Notes: generated by a model from the sequence alone, not told the origin. DNA of 64,000 nucleotides from Smallanthus sonchifolius (GCA_023525975.1 CM042030.1:27398350-27462349); one strand, 5' to 3'; numbered from the stretch's first letter, positions 21,120-33,258 are shown. Numbers and translations: made by a program.

Positions 21120-22987
21120 TCACTCAGGATTGAACATTCCTATCATGTTGACAAGATATTCAAAACGGGTACGATCAAACGCCTTGGTGAAAAGGTCGGC
21201 AAAATTATCATCCGTGTGAACTTTCACAAGTTCAACCAAGTGCTTTTCAACACAATCACGGATGAAGTGGTTTCGAATTTCAATATGTTTTGTTTTCGAA
21301 TGTTTCACCGGGTTGTTCGTGATGGACATGGTGGCATTGTTGTCAATAAACAATGAAGTTCCAGTGTAGTTCAAGCCTTAGTCTCTCAATTGTTGTTGAA
21401 TCCACAATATCTGAGAACAACAGGTAGCGGCAGCAATCTACTCTGCTCCACATGTTGATACAAAAACTGTTGACTGCTTCTTACACTGCCAGGAGACCAG
21501 CCTTTCTCACAAGAACTGGTATCCACCTGAGGTTGACTTTCGATCGAGATTAAAACCGCCATAATCAGAATCACTATATGCTTTGAAGTTAAAAGATTGT
21601 TGCTTGGAGAACCAAAGACCCAATCGGGGTTTCCCTTTCAGGTATCTGAAGATCCTCTTTACATCTATCAAATGAGATTACTTCGGTTGTGACTGAAACC
21701 TCGAGCACAAGCAGACTGCAAACATAATGTCAGGCCTTGAAGCTATTGATACATAAGAGATCCAATCATCCCATGGTACAATTTACAATCCACCTCATTT
21801 CCATCTTTGTCTAGATGCAAACCGTGATTGACTGGGATTGGTATGCCATAAATAGAGCAGTCATTCATTTTGTATTTGGACAAAATGTCTTGCACATACT
21901 TAGTCTGATGTAGATAAACGCCATCCTCCCTCTGAGTGACTTGCAGGACTAGAAAGAATGACAGTTCACCCATGTTGCTCATTTCAAACTTGGACTTCAT
22001 CACCTTCTCGAATTCCCTACACATCTCTTCATTTGTAGACCTAAAGATAATGTCATCGATGTACACTTGCACAAGTCGAATATCTCCTCCTGCTTTCCGT
22101 ATGAAGAGAGTCGAGTCAGTTTTTCCTTGGTCGAAACCACTGGACAATAAATGCTTTGAAAGAGTCTCATACCACGCCTTTGGTGCTTGAAGAAAACCAT
22201 AAAGTGCTTTGTCAAGCTTATATACTTTATGAGGATTAAGTGGGTCTTCAAAACCAGGTGGTTGAGTGACATAGAGTTCTTCATGTACCTTTCCATATAG
22301 GAAAGCACTCTTCATGTCTAGTTGATAGACCTTGAAGCCAACAAAGGATGCATAAGCCAGAAACAGTCGGATGGCTTCAAGTCTAGCAACCGGAGCATAC
22401 ACCTCAGTGTAATCCAGGCCTTCTTGCTGATAAAACCCTTGAACAACCAATCTTGCTTATTTTTCACCACAACGTGTCGATCATCTGTTTTACACTTGAA
22501 CACCCATCTGGTATTGGATGTACACCTCTAGGCAGGTCAACTAGATCCCACACATGCAACTTTTGGAACTGAGACAACTCATATTGGATAACCTCTATCC
22601 AACAGTTGTTAGCGAGAGCCTCCTTCACATTCTTCGGCTCTAATTGGGATACGAATGCAGCATATAAACACGTTTCCATGATACCCGTGTCAAGTATTTC
22701 AGCATAGAGATTTGTGTTTTCAGCAACGGTTCTGTGACGAGTTTGAACACCGGCATCAGGATCACCAATGATGTTGTCTATTGGATGATTCTTATGCACT
22801 CTCGTCTCTGGTACATGAGGTTCACGGATATCTGATTCAAGGTTAGTGCTCAGCTCCCCCACATCATGCGTACCAGAAGATGATTCAATAATGATAAGAT
22901 CAACTGGAGCTTCATTTCCTACACGATTGTTAGGATCGGCTTGAGCATCGTTTCCCTTATCATGAATATCCTCTTCACTGTTACTAT
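21120..22987 (-). pseudogene. C1 Copia pol: RT and RNase H, degenerate
   Basis: Minus-strand Ty1/Copia pol 3' half. A 178-codon frame (22464-23000) covers the acidic linker and the start of RT (ANNCWIEVIQYEL...VWDLVDLP). After a frameshift, 21743-22450 carries the RT core: VARLEAIRLFLAYA, YQLDMKSAFLYG, ALYGFLQAPKAWYE, the catalytic VYIDDIIF, and FEMSNMGELSFFL. RNase H is broken into frames, ending with SITNNPVKHSKTKHIEIR...HTDDNFADLFTKA and a stop at 21120. The region from 21375 to 21742 has stops and shifts. The hAT-type element at 22988-24392 separates this part from the integrase part. Confidence 0.88.
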
Positions 22988-24392
22988 TAGGGGTGTTCAC
23001 GGTCCGGTTTTGACGATTTTTACGTTAAACCGTGAGCTAAACCGTTACTAACGGTTTTTTATTATTGAAAACCGAAACCGAACCGTTAGAATTTAAAACC
23101 AAACCAAACCGAACCGTTACCAATGGTTTGGTTCCGGTTTGGTTTCACGGTTTAGGCTCAAAGGTTTGGTTGAATCTTCAAATTACAATAATCAACCTGA
23201 TTTAGACAACATAATCGAGTATCCAAATATTGAATCTTCAAATTACATTAATCACAAAACACATATCTAAACACCATATGCTGATTCTTGGAATCCCCTC
23301 TGAAAACAGATATATACTACCAAATTTACTTGAATTTGAAGCTACAACAATCTGTTTGAGTTTTATGTTCTAATTATTTTGACTTCAGACAATGAAAAAT
23401 AACTAATTATTTAGATAATGAATACTTAATCTTCAAATTGCAATAATCACTTGATAAACACATATCCAAACACCCCTAAGCCTATTATTGTATTAATCGT
23501 TCAGAAAATAAATAACGCCTTAAGATTAAAACCTCATGTTACCCAAATAATAATAAATCAAATTTAACAAACCAATTATTCTTCACACAAAAACACACAG
23601 TATGGTTACTAATATATATACATATGTATAGAGAGATTTTTTAACTAAACCCAATATATATATATATATATATATATAGGGGGAGAATCAAATAATAAGT
23701 AGTTTTTCGCTAAGAAATGTAAGAAATGACAAAAACTTTAAGAAACGATATCAAACGAACTCCGATTGAGCTAATTTCAGCGCCGTTGGAACCGTCTCGT
23801 CGAACTCTACCATCTTAGCATTTAGGGTTTAGCTTTTAAGGTTTAGTTTTATGTTTGATCTTTAAGGTTTTAGCCTTAGGGTTTAGCTTTTATGCTTTAG
23901 ATTTGATGGTTTAAGTTTTTTTTTTGGGTGAGGGTGGAGGGTTTAAGTTTTTGGGGGTGCGTTTAGGTTTTTAGGGGGGGTTAGGTTTTTGGGGCGTGGG
24001 GGTGGTGGTTTTAGGCTTTTCGGGGTAGGGTTGGAGGAGGGGTTTAGGTTTTTGGGTCCGGGTTAGGGTTCGATGAGAAGGTTCCAACGCCGCTGGAATG
24101 AGCTCAATCAGAGTTCGTTTGACCCACTTCCTAGTATTTCTTAGCGAAAAACCAATTATTAGTGGAACCGTCCCCTATATATATAATATTTTAAAATATA
24201 TATCATCAATACGGCCCGATCCGGTTTTTTACGGCCGGTTTTCGATATAAACCGTAAACCAAACCGTTCGCTACAGTTTGAGATTTTTAAAACCGACCGA
24301 CCGAAAGCTGAAAGAAAACACCGACCATGAAACCAAACCGATGACCGGTTTGGCCGGTTTCACGGTTTTAAACTGAACCGTGAACACCCCTA
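22988..24392. mobile_element. hAT-type non-autonomous DNA transposon
   Basis: Terminal inverted repeats start TAGGGGTGTTCACGGT on both ends (left followed by CCGGTTT, right by TCAGTTT read inward). Flanking 8-bp direct repeats are GTTACTAT (22980-22987) and GTTACTGT (24393-24400), one mismatch. The TAGGGG-type TIR and 8-bp TSD fit the hAT superfamily. There is no transposase ORF. Subterminal regions are full of AACCGGTT/ACCGAACC motifs. It interrupts the C1 linker between integrase and RT, and the C1 frame resumes exactly across it. Confidence 0.85.
23679..24175. mobile_element. MITE-like insertion inside the hAT element
   Basis: About 497 bp between TA-rich flanks. Imperfect inverted ends: left has AATAATAAGTAGTTTTTCGC then TAAGAAA, right (read inward) has ACTAATAATTGGTTTTTCGC then TAAGAAA. 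Further in, GTTCGTTTGA/TCAAACGAACTC-type blocks and GCGCCGTTGGAACC / GGTTCCAACGCCGC also pair. The middle holds TTTAGGG/TTTAGG-rich G-tracts (23815-24070). It seems to sit in a TATA microsatellite with TA duplication; the family is not assigned. Confidence 0.65.
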
Positions 24393-26525
24393 GTTACTGT
24401 CAAGAGCTCCAAATGCAGATACAGCATTGGAAGCAGGAGTTGGGATAGGTACAGTAGATCTTGTTGAGAAATTGGAGTCGTCACCGCCGCTACAGTGTTG
24501 ATATAAATTAGCAGCATCTTCAGCAGATAGATCTGGAAGTTTGAAAGACTTGAAGAGGGCATCATAATTGAATCCCCAAGCTGGACCTGTTCGTTTTGGT
24601 GGAACGCAGTGTTTACTATAATCCACCTCCAACCACTCTTCAACGGAACGAGTTTCAATATTGTACACCCTCTTGCATGGTGAGTTGGCAACATATACTA
24701 AGAAGATGCCTTCCACCGCTTTTGCATGAAATTTGGATTTGCAATCCTTGTACTGTAACAATAATGAACAGGGACTGCCGAATGGGACTAGGTAGTCAAG
24801 ATTGGGAGGTAGATTATTGATCAGCTCATAACATGTTTTGTTGTGTCTTTTCACCACCAGAACTCTATTCAAAACGTGACACGCTGTATTAACTGCTTCC
24901 GCCTAGAATGTTATTGGAAGTTTGGCATCCGACAGCATTATGTTTGTAGTTTCAATCAAAGTTTTGTTCTTCCTTTTTGCAACTTTGTTCTGCTGAGGCG
25001 TGTACGGCACACTGAATTCATGATGAATACCCTTCTTGAGATAGAAAATCCTGTTGTTCTTGAACTCTGTGCCGTTGTCACTCCTTATTCTTCTAACCTT
25101 CAGCTTGCATAAAGATTCTAGACTCAGGATCAGGTATTGAAGAATTTCAGCAGTATGTCTTACCTCCAATACTCCTGATACTTATGGGCCCGAACAAATC
25201 AATATGTAGGAGCTCCAAAGGGGTATCGATAGAGTTTTGGGTCTTGGGCTTGTGAGATTTCCGTTGTTGTTTGCCCTTTTTACAAGGCATACAGTCATCT
25301 GCAACGACAAATCTCAACTTAGGAATCCCGGTTACCAAACCGTTTCGGACAAGATGATTCATTTTACGATAAGAAATGTGTCCGAGTTTCCTATGCCACA
25401 AGATTGAGTCAAGTTCTATCGCTTTGGTAAGTAAATAGGTAGCAACTGATGAGGTGGTTGTAGCCACGCTTATAACAATCTGATAGGTGTCGTTTGTTCT
25501 TGGCGCATGCAACAGAATCCAATCTTCCGGAACCACGAAACCAGGCTTGAGAACCAAGCATTTAGACTTGTCAAACATAACCGAGTACTCCTTGTCGCAC
25601 ATTTGTGAAACACTCAACAGGTTATGCTTCAGCTGCTCGCAATAGTTGACGTTGTCGAAGCTAATACATCCATTAGAAACCATGCCTTGACAAGTTATAC
25701 TACCACCCTTCTCGCCAGCAAAGGCCACATAGCCGCCTCTGAATGGTTTAACATCTTGAAGCAGGGCCATGTTGCCTGTCATGTGCCGGGAGCATCCACT
25801 ATCCACATACCAACTGTTAGTAGTAGTTCCCTTCGGATGTCCCTGCACGAGTCAAAAGAAATTAATTAGATTTGGAGACCAAGCCATTGTGGTCTTGGGT
25901 CGTCCATTTTTCTCAAAATATACAACCTCTATTAACTCACAATCATGATTGTCAAAAATTGGTGAATCTTTTGGAGATTTGGAATCAGAGAATTGAGAAC
26001 TTTTGGTTTTCTCTCTCCAGAAGCTTTTCATTTGTTTCTTTTGAACAACGGGCTTACTATAGGCAACCACATGTGAACTAGCAGAAGCTTCACCTGGCCG
26101 ACAACCAACAAGTTGTTGTTCTAGTTTCCTCAATCTCTTATTTCTTCTTCTCCTCTGTGTCTTAGAGAGTTTCACCACATGCTTCTCACCAGTTTGTGTA
26201 CTACCGGAGGTAGATACACTGGGATTAGCAGGTTGCTTTTCCCGTTTTGGAACAGATGGTCCAACCACATGTTTTGTTGATGACTGAACCATTTGCTTCA
26301 CTGGTGGTTTCACCACTTTTGATCTTGGGCTTTTGGGTTGCTTCACTGGTGGTGTCTTAGGGAGTGCAGCCTGTTGTGGGCCAACTGGCCGTTTCCCTTT
26401 ATTCTTTTCAGGACAGTTCACCATGATGTGACCGACTGTACCACAGTGAAAGCAAGCTCTTTTTTCTTTGTAAACCCTCCTATAAGGCTCTCTGATTTTG
26501 GATGTAGATGATTCATCTTGATGAG
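24393..26525 (-). pseudogene. C1 Copia gag C-end, protease and integrase, degenerate
   Basis: Minus-strand reading: basic gag region with zinc knuckle CFHCGTVGHIMVNC (about 26415-26456), Pro/Lys-rich linker, aspartic protease WYVDSGCSRHMTG (about 25780-25820), GAG-pre-integrase (LWHRKLGHISYRKM, CMPCKKGKQ), integrase (HIDLFGPISI, then IRSDNGTEFKNN, YTPQQNKVAKRKNKT), and the integrase C-terminal and linker region to 24390. The frame breaks near 25150. The segment that should hold the first catalytic Asp (after GGKTYC) is missing there, so part of the integrase core seems deleted. The 5' end of this segment continues into 29470-30987 across the 2.9 kb LTR element. Confidence 0.86.
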
Positions 26526-27022
26526 TGTAGGTCCCGAGGGACTCAGTCGAGCACAGCGGAATGCTGAGATCATGCAATGTAGACCTGTTCGTGATTTGTG
26601 GGGGAACAGAAGACAGAGACGATATTGACAGTAGAAGAATGATAGGAACATAAACAAGAGAGTCAACACAATCCATAACGAAGGAGTATACATATCTCAT
26701 TTAAGCTCACGGTCCAGGGGCCGGGAGAGCTCAACTTGGCCTGACATATCTCAAATCTCACATTCTGTTCCACACCTATAACTGAGCCCAACACCTCTAT
26801 TTTTAGGAGCAGAAACAACCTATCATGTGAACTTGTCTAAATACGCATGACATTTGGTCATGCGTACTTGTTAAGTACGCAAGGCAAAAAGCCTTGCGTA
26901 CTCACTAAGTACGCAAGACCAAATGGTGAACTTGCTAAGTACGTAGGAACATTCTGTTGCATACTAGCTAAGTACACCGATACATAGAATTTTATCTATA
27001 GTTACTAAAACATGGTTCTATA
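26526..27022 (-). repeat. 3' LTR of the 2.9 kb element
   Basis: 497 bp, clearly similar to 28908-29464 but lacking a block of about 40 bp. Contains an imperfect palindrome series at 26838-26980 with TAARTACG spaced 34, 34, 30 and 33 bp; two pairs are long, TACGCATGAC...GTCATGCGTA and GTACGCAAGGC...GCCTTGCGTAC. A minus-strand ORF starting inside this LTR runs into C1 gag, an accidental fusion. Confidence 0.9.
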
Positions 27023-28907
27023 GACTCCCTCTTAACTATAGCATCAACTTCTATCTCTCACTAACACTGATAATCATTAGTTTACAAAGAATGTCCTAAC
27101 AGACTCCCTCTAAACTATTGAAATCGCGTGTCTTATGGCAAGACTTGATCTTCTAGCATTCCACTTGATATCTTCAAATCTTCAGTCTTCAGTTGCCGAG
27201 TGATGACAAACACGACTCCCTCTTAACTGTAGCTTTCATTGTAGACCAAAGCAAGTGCTTCAATAAGAACCAACTAATCCAACACACCTTATTGTAGTTC
27301 ATCCTCTCAGCAGTAGCTACCTCCACCCTGACTTAGACTTCCTCCAAATCAGCTGGCATATGATAGAGAGTTTGAATTTCCAATAACCTGCATCAACCTA
27401 ATCAGCTCCCATAGGAATTCCAGTAAGATAAACATTAGTCTTTAAACCAGATGTGTCCAACTCCATCCTGTATCTTCACGAGTAAACTAAATTCCCGAAG
27501 TTGTTCATTTCCAATTTCCCCTTTCAATGTAAGCTCCTTCTAACTAGACAAGAAACAAGGGATCGTTTCCTATCCGGTCGGCATATGATAAAGGTTCCAT
27601 CTGCAACTAATAATCCAACGAATATCCAGCTTCTTCTTGAAAACACTTGAGAGAATCTAACACAAAATCATACTCAGCAGTGATCATCATATATCCAATC
27701 TCCAACATAATTCAGTTAGATCTTCATTCCTGTTAACATCTCCTAATCGGTAACATTCACCACGGTGAAGTCCCATAACTAGGTTGTCTATCCGGATTCC
27801 GCCCAGATCCCAAATGAGAAATCCAATCATAACTAAGTCACACCAAATCTTGAACACAATCTTAACCAATGAGCATGAAAAGAAAAAGAAAATAAAATAT
27901 AATTTACAAAGAAATCTCAGTTGAAATTTTTATCCCCCTCATTTCTCTGTAAACTATGACCAGCTACATCACCGCTTCACCCAATTTCTTAAAAACCTCG
28001 TCTAGTCAAATCTAGGATTTTATTTCTTTGAAAAGATCAAATAGCAAAACTATGGGTTCAAATTGTTATAGCATTCATCCCCTATTAAAGAAGTATCCCA
28101 CATACTCGTTGCCTACATTTTCAGGTTTGAATACGCAAACAATATGATTCAAAGACCCAAAGCAGCACATCTTCATCGAGACATTTAGCCGATGACGACC
28201 ATGTTGCTCAAATTGATTCAGCATTCATTCCCTATTAAAGAAGTATCCCGGATACTCGTAGCCTACATTTCAGGTTTGAACAACTAAGCAAAATGACAAT
28301 TGGTATCATCAAACACAAATCTCGACCTTGTTTCGCCATTCTACTTTATATACAAATTTCTGTCCGGAAAAACGAAAATCACTATCTTTTGAAAAATGAC
28401 CCGAAACAAGCATACAAATGATCCCTAAAAAATTTGGCGAAGAAAGGTTGTCCCGCCAAAAAACTCAAGATCACCAAACTAAAAAAACCAAAATCACTAT
28501 CTTTTTTTTATCCCAGATGCTAGTTGACGAGCAAATACGCATGACTGATATTTCTTGCGTACATAGTAAGTACGCAGATAGAGAAGTTCGCACATCAGTG
28601 AATCATGTGTACTTATCTTCATGTGAACTTGTCTTCATGCGTATCTTTTAATCCTGCATACTTGTCCAGCAGTACACCAACGCACTTGTCTGATCTTGAG
28701 GATTTATGAAATTGATGTTTCCAAAGGCTTAGAAATCGTATTCTAACAAACCAGTAGCCTTCCAAACATCAAATGAAGCGATAAGGAAGACGAATTTGAG
28801 GATTTTGTTCTGAACATGTAGAGACTTTCATAAGTACGCAGAAATTTAAGAGGCTAAAATTCGAATCTGGAACACAAATCAACGAACATCGAGGCTCTGA
28901 TACCAGT
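27023..28907 (-). other. Internal region of the 2.9 kb element, no coding domains
   Basis: No ORF with recognised domains. A segment of about 65 bp is repeated: 28068-28132 and 28210-28273 share CCCTATTAAAGAAGTATCCC and CCTACATTT(T)CAGGTTTGAA. The LTR motif AAGTACGCA recurs at about 28570 and 28832. Repeated ACTCCCTCTTAACTAT/ACTCCCTCTAAACTAT tracts (27023, 27103, 27210) look like duplicated polypurine tracts on the minus strand. Confidence 0.7.
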
Positions 28908-29464
28908 TGTAGGTCCCGGGGGCCTCGGTCGAGCACAGCGGAAGACTGAGATCATGCAATGTAGACCTGTTCGTGATTTTTGGGGGAACAGAAGACAAAG
29001 ACGATATTAACAGTAGAAAAACGATAAGAACATAAACAAGAGAATCAACACAATCCATAACAACGTTGTCATTACAGATTACATACCGAAGGAGTATACA
29101 TCTCTCGTTTAAGCTCACAGTCCAGGGGCCGGGAGAGCTCATCCCGGCCTGACCTCTCTCAAATCTCACATTCTGTTCCACACCTGTAACTGAGCCCAAC
29201 ACCTCTATTTATAGGGGCAGAAACAACCTATCATGCGAACTTGTCTAAGTACGCATGACATTTGGTCATGAGAACTTGTTAAGTACACAAGGAAAAATGC
29301 CTTGCGCACTTGTTAAGTACGCAAGGCAAAAAAACCTTGCGTACTTACTAAGTACACAAGACCAAATGGTGAACTTGCTAAGTACTTAGGAACATTCTCC
29401 TGCGTACTAGCTAAGTACACTGATACATAGAATTTATCTATAGTTACTAAAACATGCTTCTACA
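28908..29464 (-). repeat. 5' LTR of the 2.9 kb element
   Basis: 557 bp, bounded by the PBS on the left and TSD ATGAG on the right. It carries the same AAGTACGCA...TGCGTACTT series with extra decay relative to the 3' LTR. A TATTTATAG block (about 29208) follows the sequence CCCAACACCTC, matching 26790-26805 in the other LTR. Confidence 0.9.
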
Positions 29465-29469
29465 ATGAG

Positions 29470-30987
29470 CAATAGGAGTTGTTTGGTGAACATGAACAAC
29501 ATCTTGTGCTTGACCTAATGTTAATTTATTTTTGGGGTGTAATGTTTGTTAGTGTTTTCTTAAAAATTCTTTCCTAACTGATTAGCAAAAGCTTCTTTCT
29601 TTACTTGCTTTATAGATTTGAAACCTCCATAAAGCATCATTTTCAGTTTATCATTTGACTCAGTTGTATCAGGTTCTGTTAAAATGCAATTATCACGATC
29701 AGTGACAACGTTTTTCTCATTTTTATGTTCAACAATCAATTCTCTGAGACAACACCCTCAACTTTGGTGTCCTCAAAGCCTTCATCAGAATAAAACTCCT
29801 CATCGGAAGTTGAATCAGCCTTACTTGAGGATCCATCTAAAAAGGACAAGTCAATGTCGACTGGCCCATTGACAAACTTTCCGCTCACTGGCTGAGGAAT
29901 GGCATTAGTACCTAAAACTTTTCCATTCACTCTTCATACCACGGATTCATAGTGTTTCACCACAAAGTGCGAGTTGTTTAACTTCTCAAGTTTCGCACTT
30001 AACTGCAGGTTCTCATTTTGCAGTCGGGCGATCTCAACATTTCTTTTCTCTAACCCCTTGTAGGCAACATCTAAATGAAATTGTTGTTCACTGATTTTAA
30101 TTTAAAACTCATGTCTTTCTTTCTTAAGGTTTTCAATTGAATCCTTGAAACGTTTTTCATTTTCTTTGTAATTTAGAGCTGCCATACGTAGAAGTTTGAG
30201 TTGATCATGGATTAGATCATTCTCGTCCTTCAAGATTAAACATTTAGAACAAGAAACAACAACAAAAGAATTAGAATCTACCTCAGTTGATGAACTGGAC
30301 GCTTCTCCAATGGCCATTAAAGCAAGTGCAGATTCTGGTTGATTAGCAGCAGCTGCTTCCCGTTCCTCAGCATCCATCATTTCAACAATTTTTGCCATTA
30401 ACCCGAGCTGGGTTTGTGAAATAATGGCATCTTTCAAGTGTACTCCCCAGTCAAAGCCATCATCCTGCTGAACCACCAATGCGTTGGACGATGCTCCTTG
30501 AGTTTGACTGCGGTTGTGCTGATTGTTGAAGTTCTGGTTATTTCCCTGACTCGGTCGAGTGAAACCTGAAGCTGGTCCTTTATCCTTTTCACATTCTCTT
30601 ACAAAGTGTCCAAAGTTCTGACACTTGTAGCACTTTGCCTTTGACTTATCAAATCCCACCTTAGCATTTGAGTGCCCACCGATAAACTTTCTACCAGTTC
30701 TGTTCAAAAACCGCTTCGCCCTTCTTAAAATCATTGCCATATTCCATTGAATATCCATATCCTCCATGTCGTCTGGATCAACTTGGTTGAAATCTTCTTC
30801 GATAGTTTCGGGATCAGTCAGCTCCCCACCGATTAAGTTCTCACAGGCAAGCATACATGATGAGAATAATGCCACATGATCTTCAGCTAACTTGGAAATA
30901 GCAGTTTGGTGAGTTGAAGATGTAGATGTAGGACCTCTTGAAGAATGTTGATGGTATGAACCTGATCCCGATGCAGCAAAACAGGTA
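29470..30987 (-). pseudogene. C1 Copia gag, N-terminal and coiled-coil part
   Basis: Minus-strand gag fragment. The frame at 30102-30987 carries DPDDMEDMDIQWNMAM, AKRFLNRTGRKFIG, zinc knuckle CYKCQNFGHFVREC (about 30604-30645), an Asn/Gln-rich stretch and a Lys/Glu coiled-coil start (KENEKRFKDSIENLKKER). After a TAA at 30102 the coiled coil continues in frame (EKRNVEIARLQNENLQLSAK), then a TGA, then the acidic FLDGSSSKADSTSDEEFYSD block (29736-29930). Further stops follow before 29470. At 30988 the element is cut by the C2 5' LTR, so the gag N-terminus and 5' LTR of C1 should lie beyond the right edge of the window. Confidence 0.85.
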
Positions 30988-31692
30988 TGTAGATATAAAG
31001 ACTGATGGCTACAAAATTCTCTAAGTAAGATTGCTGCGGACTTCACAATTTTGCTGCTGACTTACAAGTTGCTGAAGATAAGGCTAAGTGCTGTAGATAG
31101 TTGTGTTCTCCTACTGATGAACAAGTTTCATGTGGACAGTCTTATCTGCTGAAGTCCAAAGTTGCTGATGATAGGCTTCTCATCAGCATCAAACATTCAT
31201 GCTGCTGATAGGCAAATCATCAACAGCTTTGACTTTGCTTCTGACACCTCTGATGTAACACTGACACATCTATCAGCAGAAGGAATGTTATTGGTGCAGA
31301 TGATTAAAGACAAAGCTATTACTTCTAAAGTCTCCTGCAAAGATTCCTATGAAGGCTTTTGACCTGAACAGAACTGTTTGCAGCGGCTTGTCTTTTAGTT
31401 ATCTACCAATTGTAGTGCAGCTTGTAACTATCAAATATCAACGGCTTGTGTTTGATCTGATCCTTAGAATCAAGGGTCTGTATTGATTCTAAGTTCTTTT
31501 ATACGTTTTGTATCTTCCATTTTGTACAAATGTGCTTCCTAAGTGTTTTCTCTGTAACTTGTAATCCTTGAAGATTAATACAACTTGCATTTATCAGTAT
31601 TATCATTCTTTACTTGTATACATTGATTAGTTGTTATTGTTTTCGCCAATCTCAACTAAGAACAAAATCATATTGTAAACACCGATCCTACA
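30988..31692 (+). repeat. C2 Copia 5' LTR (705 bp)
   Basis: Starts TGTAGATATAAAG and ends ATCCTACA, followed by a PBS at 31695-31706 (TGGTATCAGAGC, initiator tRNA-Met). The first 250 bp hold repeated GCTGCTGATAGG/CATCAGCA motifs, which recur in C2's 3' noncoding region and in its coding sequence. The base run before it, AGGTA (30983-30987), is the expected left TSD; the right one is outside the window. Confidence 0.88.
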
Positions 31693-31797
31693 AGTGGTAT
31701 CAGAGCTTTGGCGCTCAGATTAAACAAACTTACACTTGTTTAATCGCTCTCTAATTCTATCCACTACTATCCCTTGACTAAAACCACTTATTCAGAA

Positions 31798-32593
31798 ATG
31801 GCAAAAAACAATGGTTTTGATGATATTGGAAGTATTAACAGACCACCAAGACTGATGTCTGGAGAAGACTATGATATGTGGAAGAACATGATGGAAAGTT
31901 TTCTCTGCCATCACGAGTATTGAATGTGGAGATCTATAAAAGATGGACCATATGTACCCATGGTGGCCTCTACTGATTCCGGAGGTTCGTCCATCAGTCC
32001 CTAAAGAAGCCTCAAAGTACTCAGACGAAGACATCAAGAAGATGGAGGTATACTTCAAAGCTTTGGGAGCCATTCAGATGTGCTTGCCAAACGAAGTTTT
32101 CCATAACTTCAGAGAATACAAGACTGCTAAGGAGCTATGGGAAGCTCTTGAGAAGATGTTTGCTAGTTCTGAGGAGGTGAAGGAGAATAGAAGAGACATT
32201 CTGAAGCAACAATATGAGAATTTTGTCTGGAAGGAAGGTGAGTCTCTAACTGTTTTGTACAACAGGTACACCTATCTGGTGGGAGAGCTACAGTGCTCTA
32301 AAGTGAAGCTGGAGAATGAAGACATTCTCAAAACGTTTATCAGATCTCTTCCAAGCTGCTGGACACTGTACACAGTATCAATCAGAAGAACTGAAAACCT
32401 GAAGTCCCTCAAAATGACTGAGCTGTTTGGAATGTTGAAGACATATGAGCTGGAAATGATTAAAGCCAAAGAAAGATGCTCAGGTCATTCATCCTCATCC
32501 TCATTAACCACTTCCTCTGCACTACACTCCAACCACTCACTTCCAAGTTCAAGTAACTACTATCCTCCCATTGTTACCCATCCGCAAACTCCC
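31798..32593 (+). pseudogene. C2 Copia gag N-terminal half, frameshifted
   Basis: ATG at 31798, then RPPRLMSGEDYDMWKNMM, the usual start of Copia Gag. A TGA (about 31921) and a frameshift before 31990 break the frame. The second frame (to 32593) carries the UBN2-type Gag domain: KELWEALEKMFASSEEVKEN, LKQQYENFVWKEGESL, FIRSLPSCW, LKTYELEM. It is cut after HPQTP by G1 and resumes in frame at 54449. Confidence 0.88.
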
Positions 32594-33252
32594 TGTGACA
32601 CCCGACATTTCAGGTCAATATCCGTACATGTATTAAACAAGTTTACATTATAATTATTTTTGGTGATTTAATTAATTTCACAAACAAGGACATTAAGGTC
32701 TAACAAAAACCGAACATTGTCTCATTTCACATTTTGGTAATTCTAGGAGTTACCGGTTCACGTGTCATATAAACCGACTAAATACGAGCGTTAGTGGTTA
32801 ATTTAAATAACCAGAAAAATATATATACATATATATTACATAAACTTTACGTTGGTCAATAAATTATTTTTAGACTAAAACATACGGTATACGTAAAAAT
32901 AAAATAATGAACCCTTTCGAAGACGTTACCACGTATCGTCACCTTTAAGTACTCATACCTACAAATAATCACCTCAACGAATTATACAATCCAAGATTTA
33001 AATATTTTCATCAACAAGCCATAAACTTGCTAAATTTACAATACCGTGAAGAATCTAAACCAAATTAAATTACCCCTTTAAAAACTCTAAATGATATTAA
33101 GATACACTTAAAACTAATTGTTTGATTAATTAACCCAAACCAACCCACTACTTTGACTTTCTCGGCCGAAGCCAGAGAAAACCCTCCCATTCTCACGTCC
33201 CATTTACCATACTTTCAAATTGACCCATACCATACCTGTGAGAAAACTCAGA

Positions 33253-33258
33253 TATAAA
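33253..33258 (+). promoter_or_regulatory. TATA-like box of G1 5' LTR
   Basis: GATATAAACC, followed by a CT-rich leader. It lies about 360 bp before the palindrome array, a distance similar to that in A and G4. The copy in the 3' LTR is at 52800-52805. Confidence 0.45.

Larger units (their letters stand above)
26526..29464 (-). mobile_element. Non-autonomous 2.9 kb LTR element, TSD ATGAG
   Basis: 3' LTR 26526-27022, 5' LTR 28908-29464, 5-bp TSD ATGAG at 26521-26525 and 29465-29469. PBS at 28893-28905 (minus strand TGGTATCAGAGCC, initiator tRNA-Met). Polypurine tract at about 27023-27035 (minus strand TTAAGAGGGAGTC). LTR ends TGTAGG...CTACA; the 3' LTR end has mutated to CTATA. The internal 1.9 kb has no gag, protease, RT or integrase, so it must rely on another element. 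It splits the C1 gag frame, which reads on exactly across the TSD. Confidence 0.9.

Noticed and set aside
23815..24070. Interstitial telomere tract
   Set aside because: TTTAGGG units are irregular and lie between the inverted ends of a MITE-like element.
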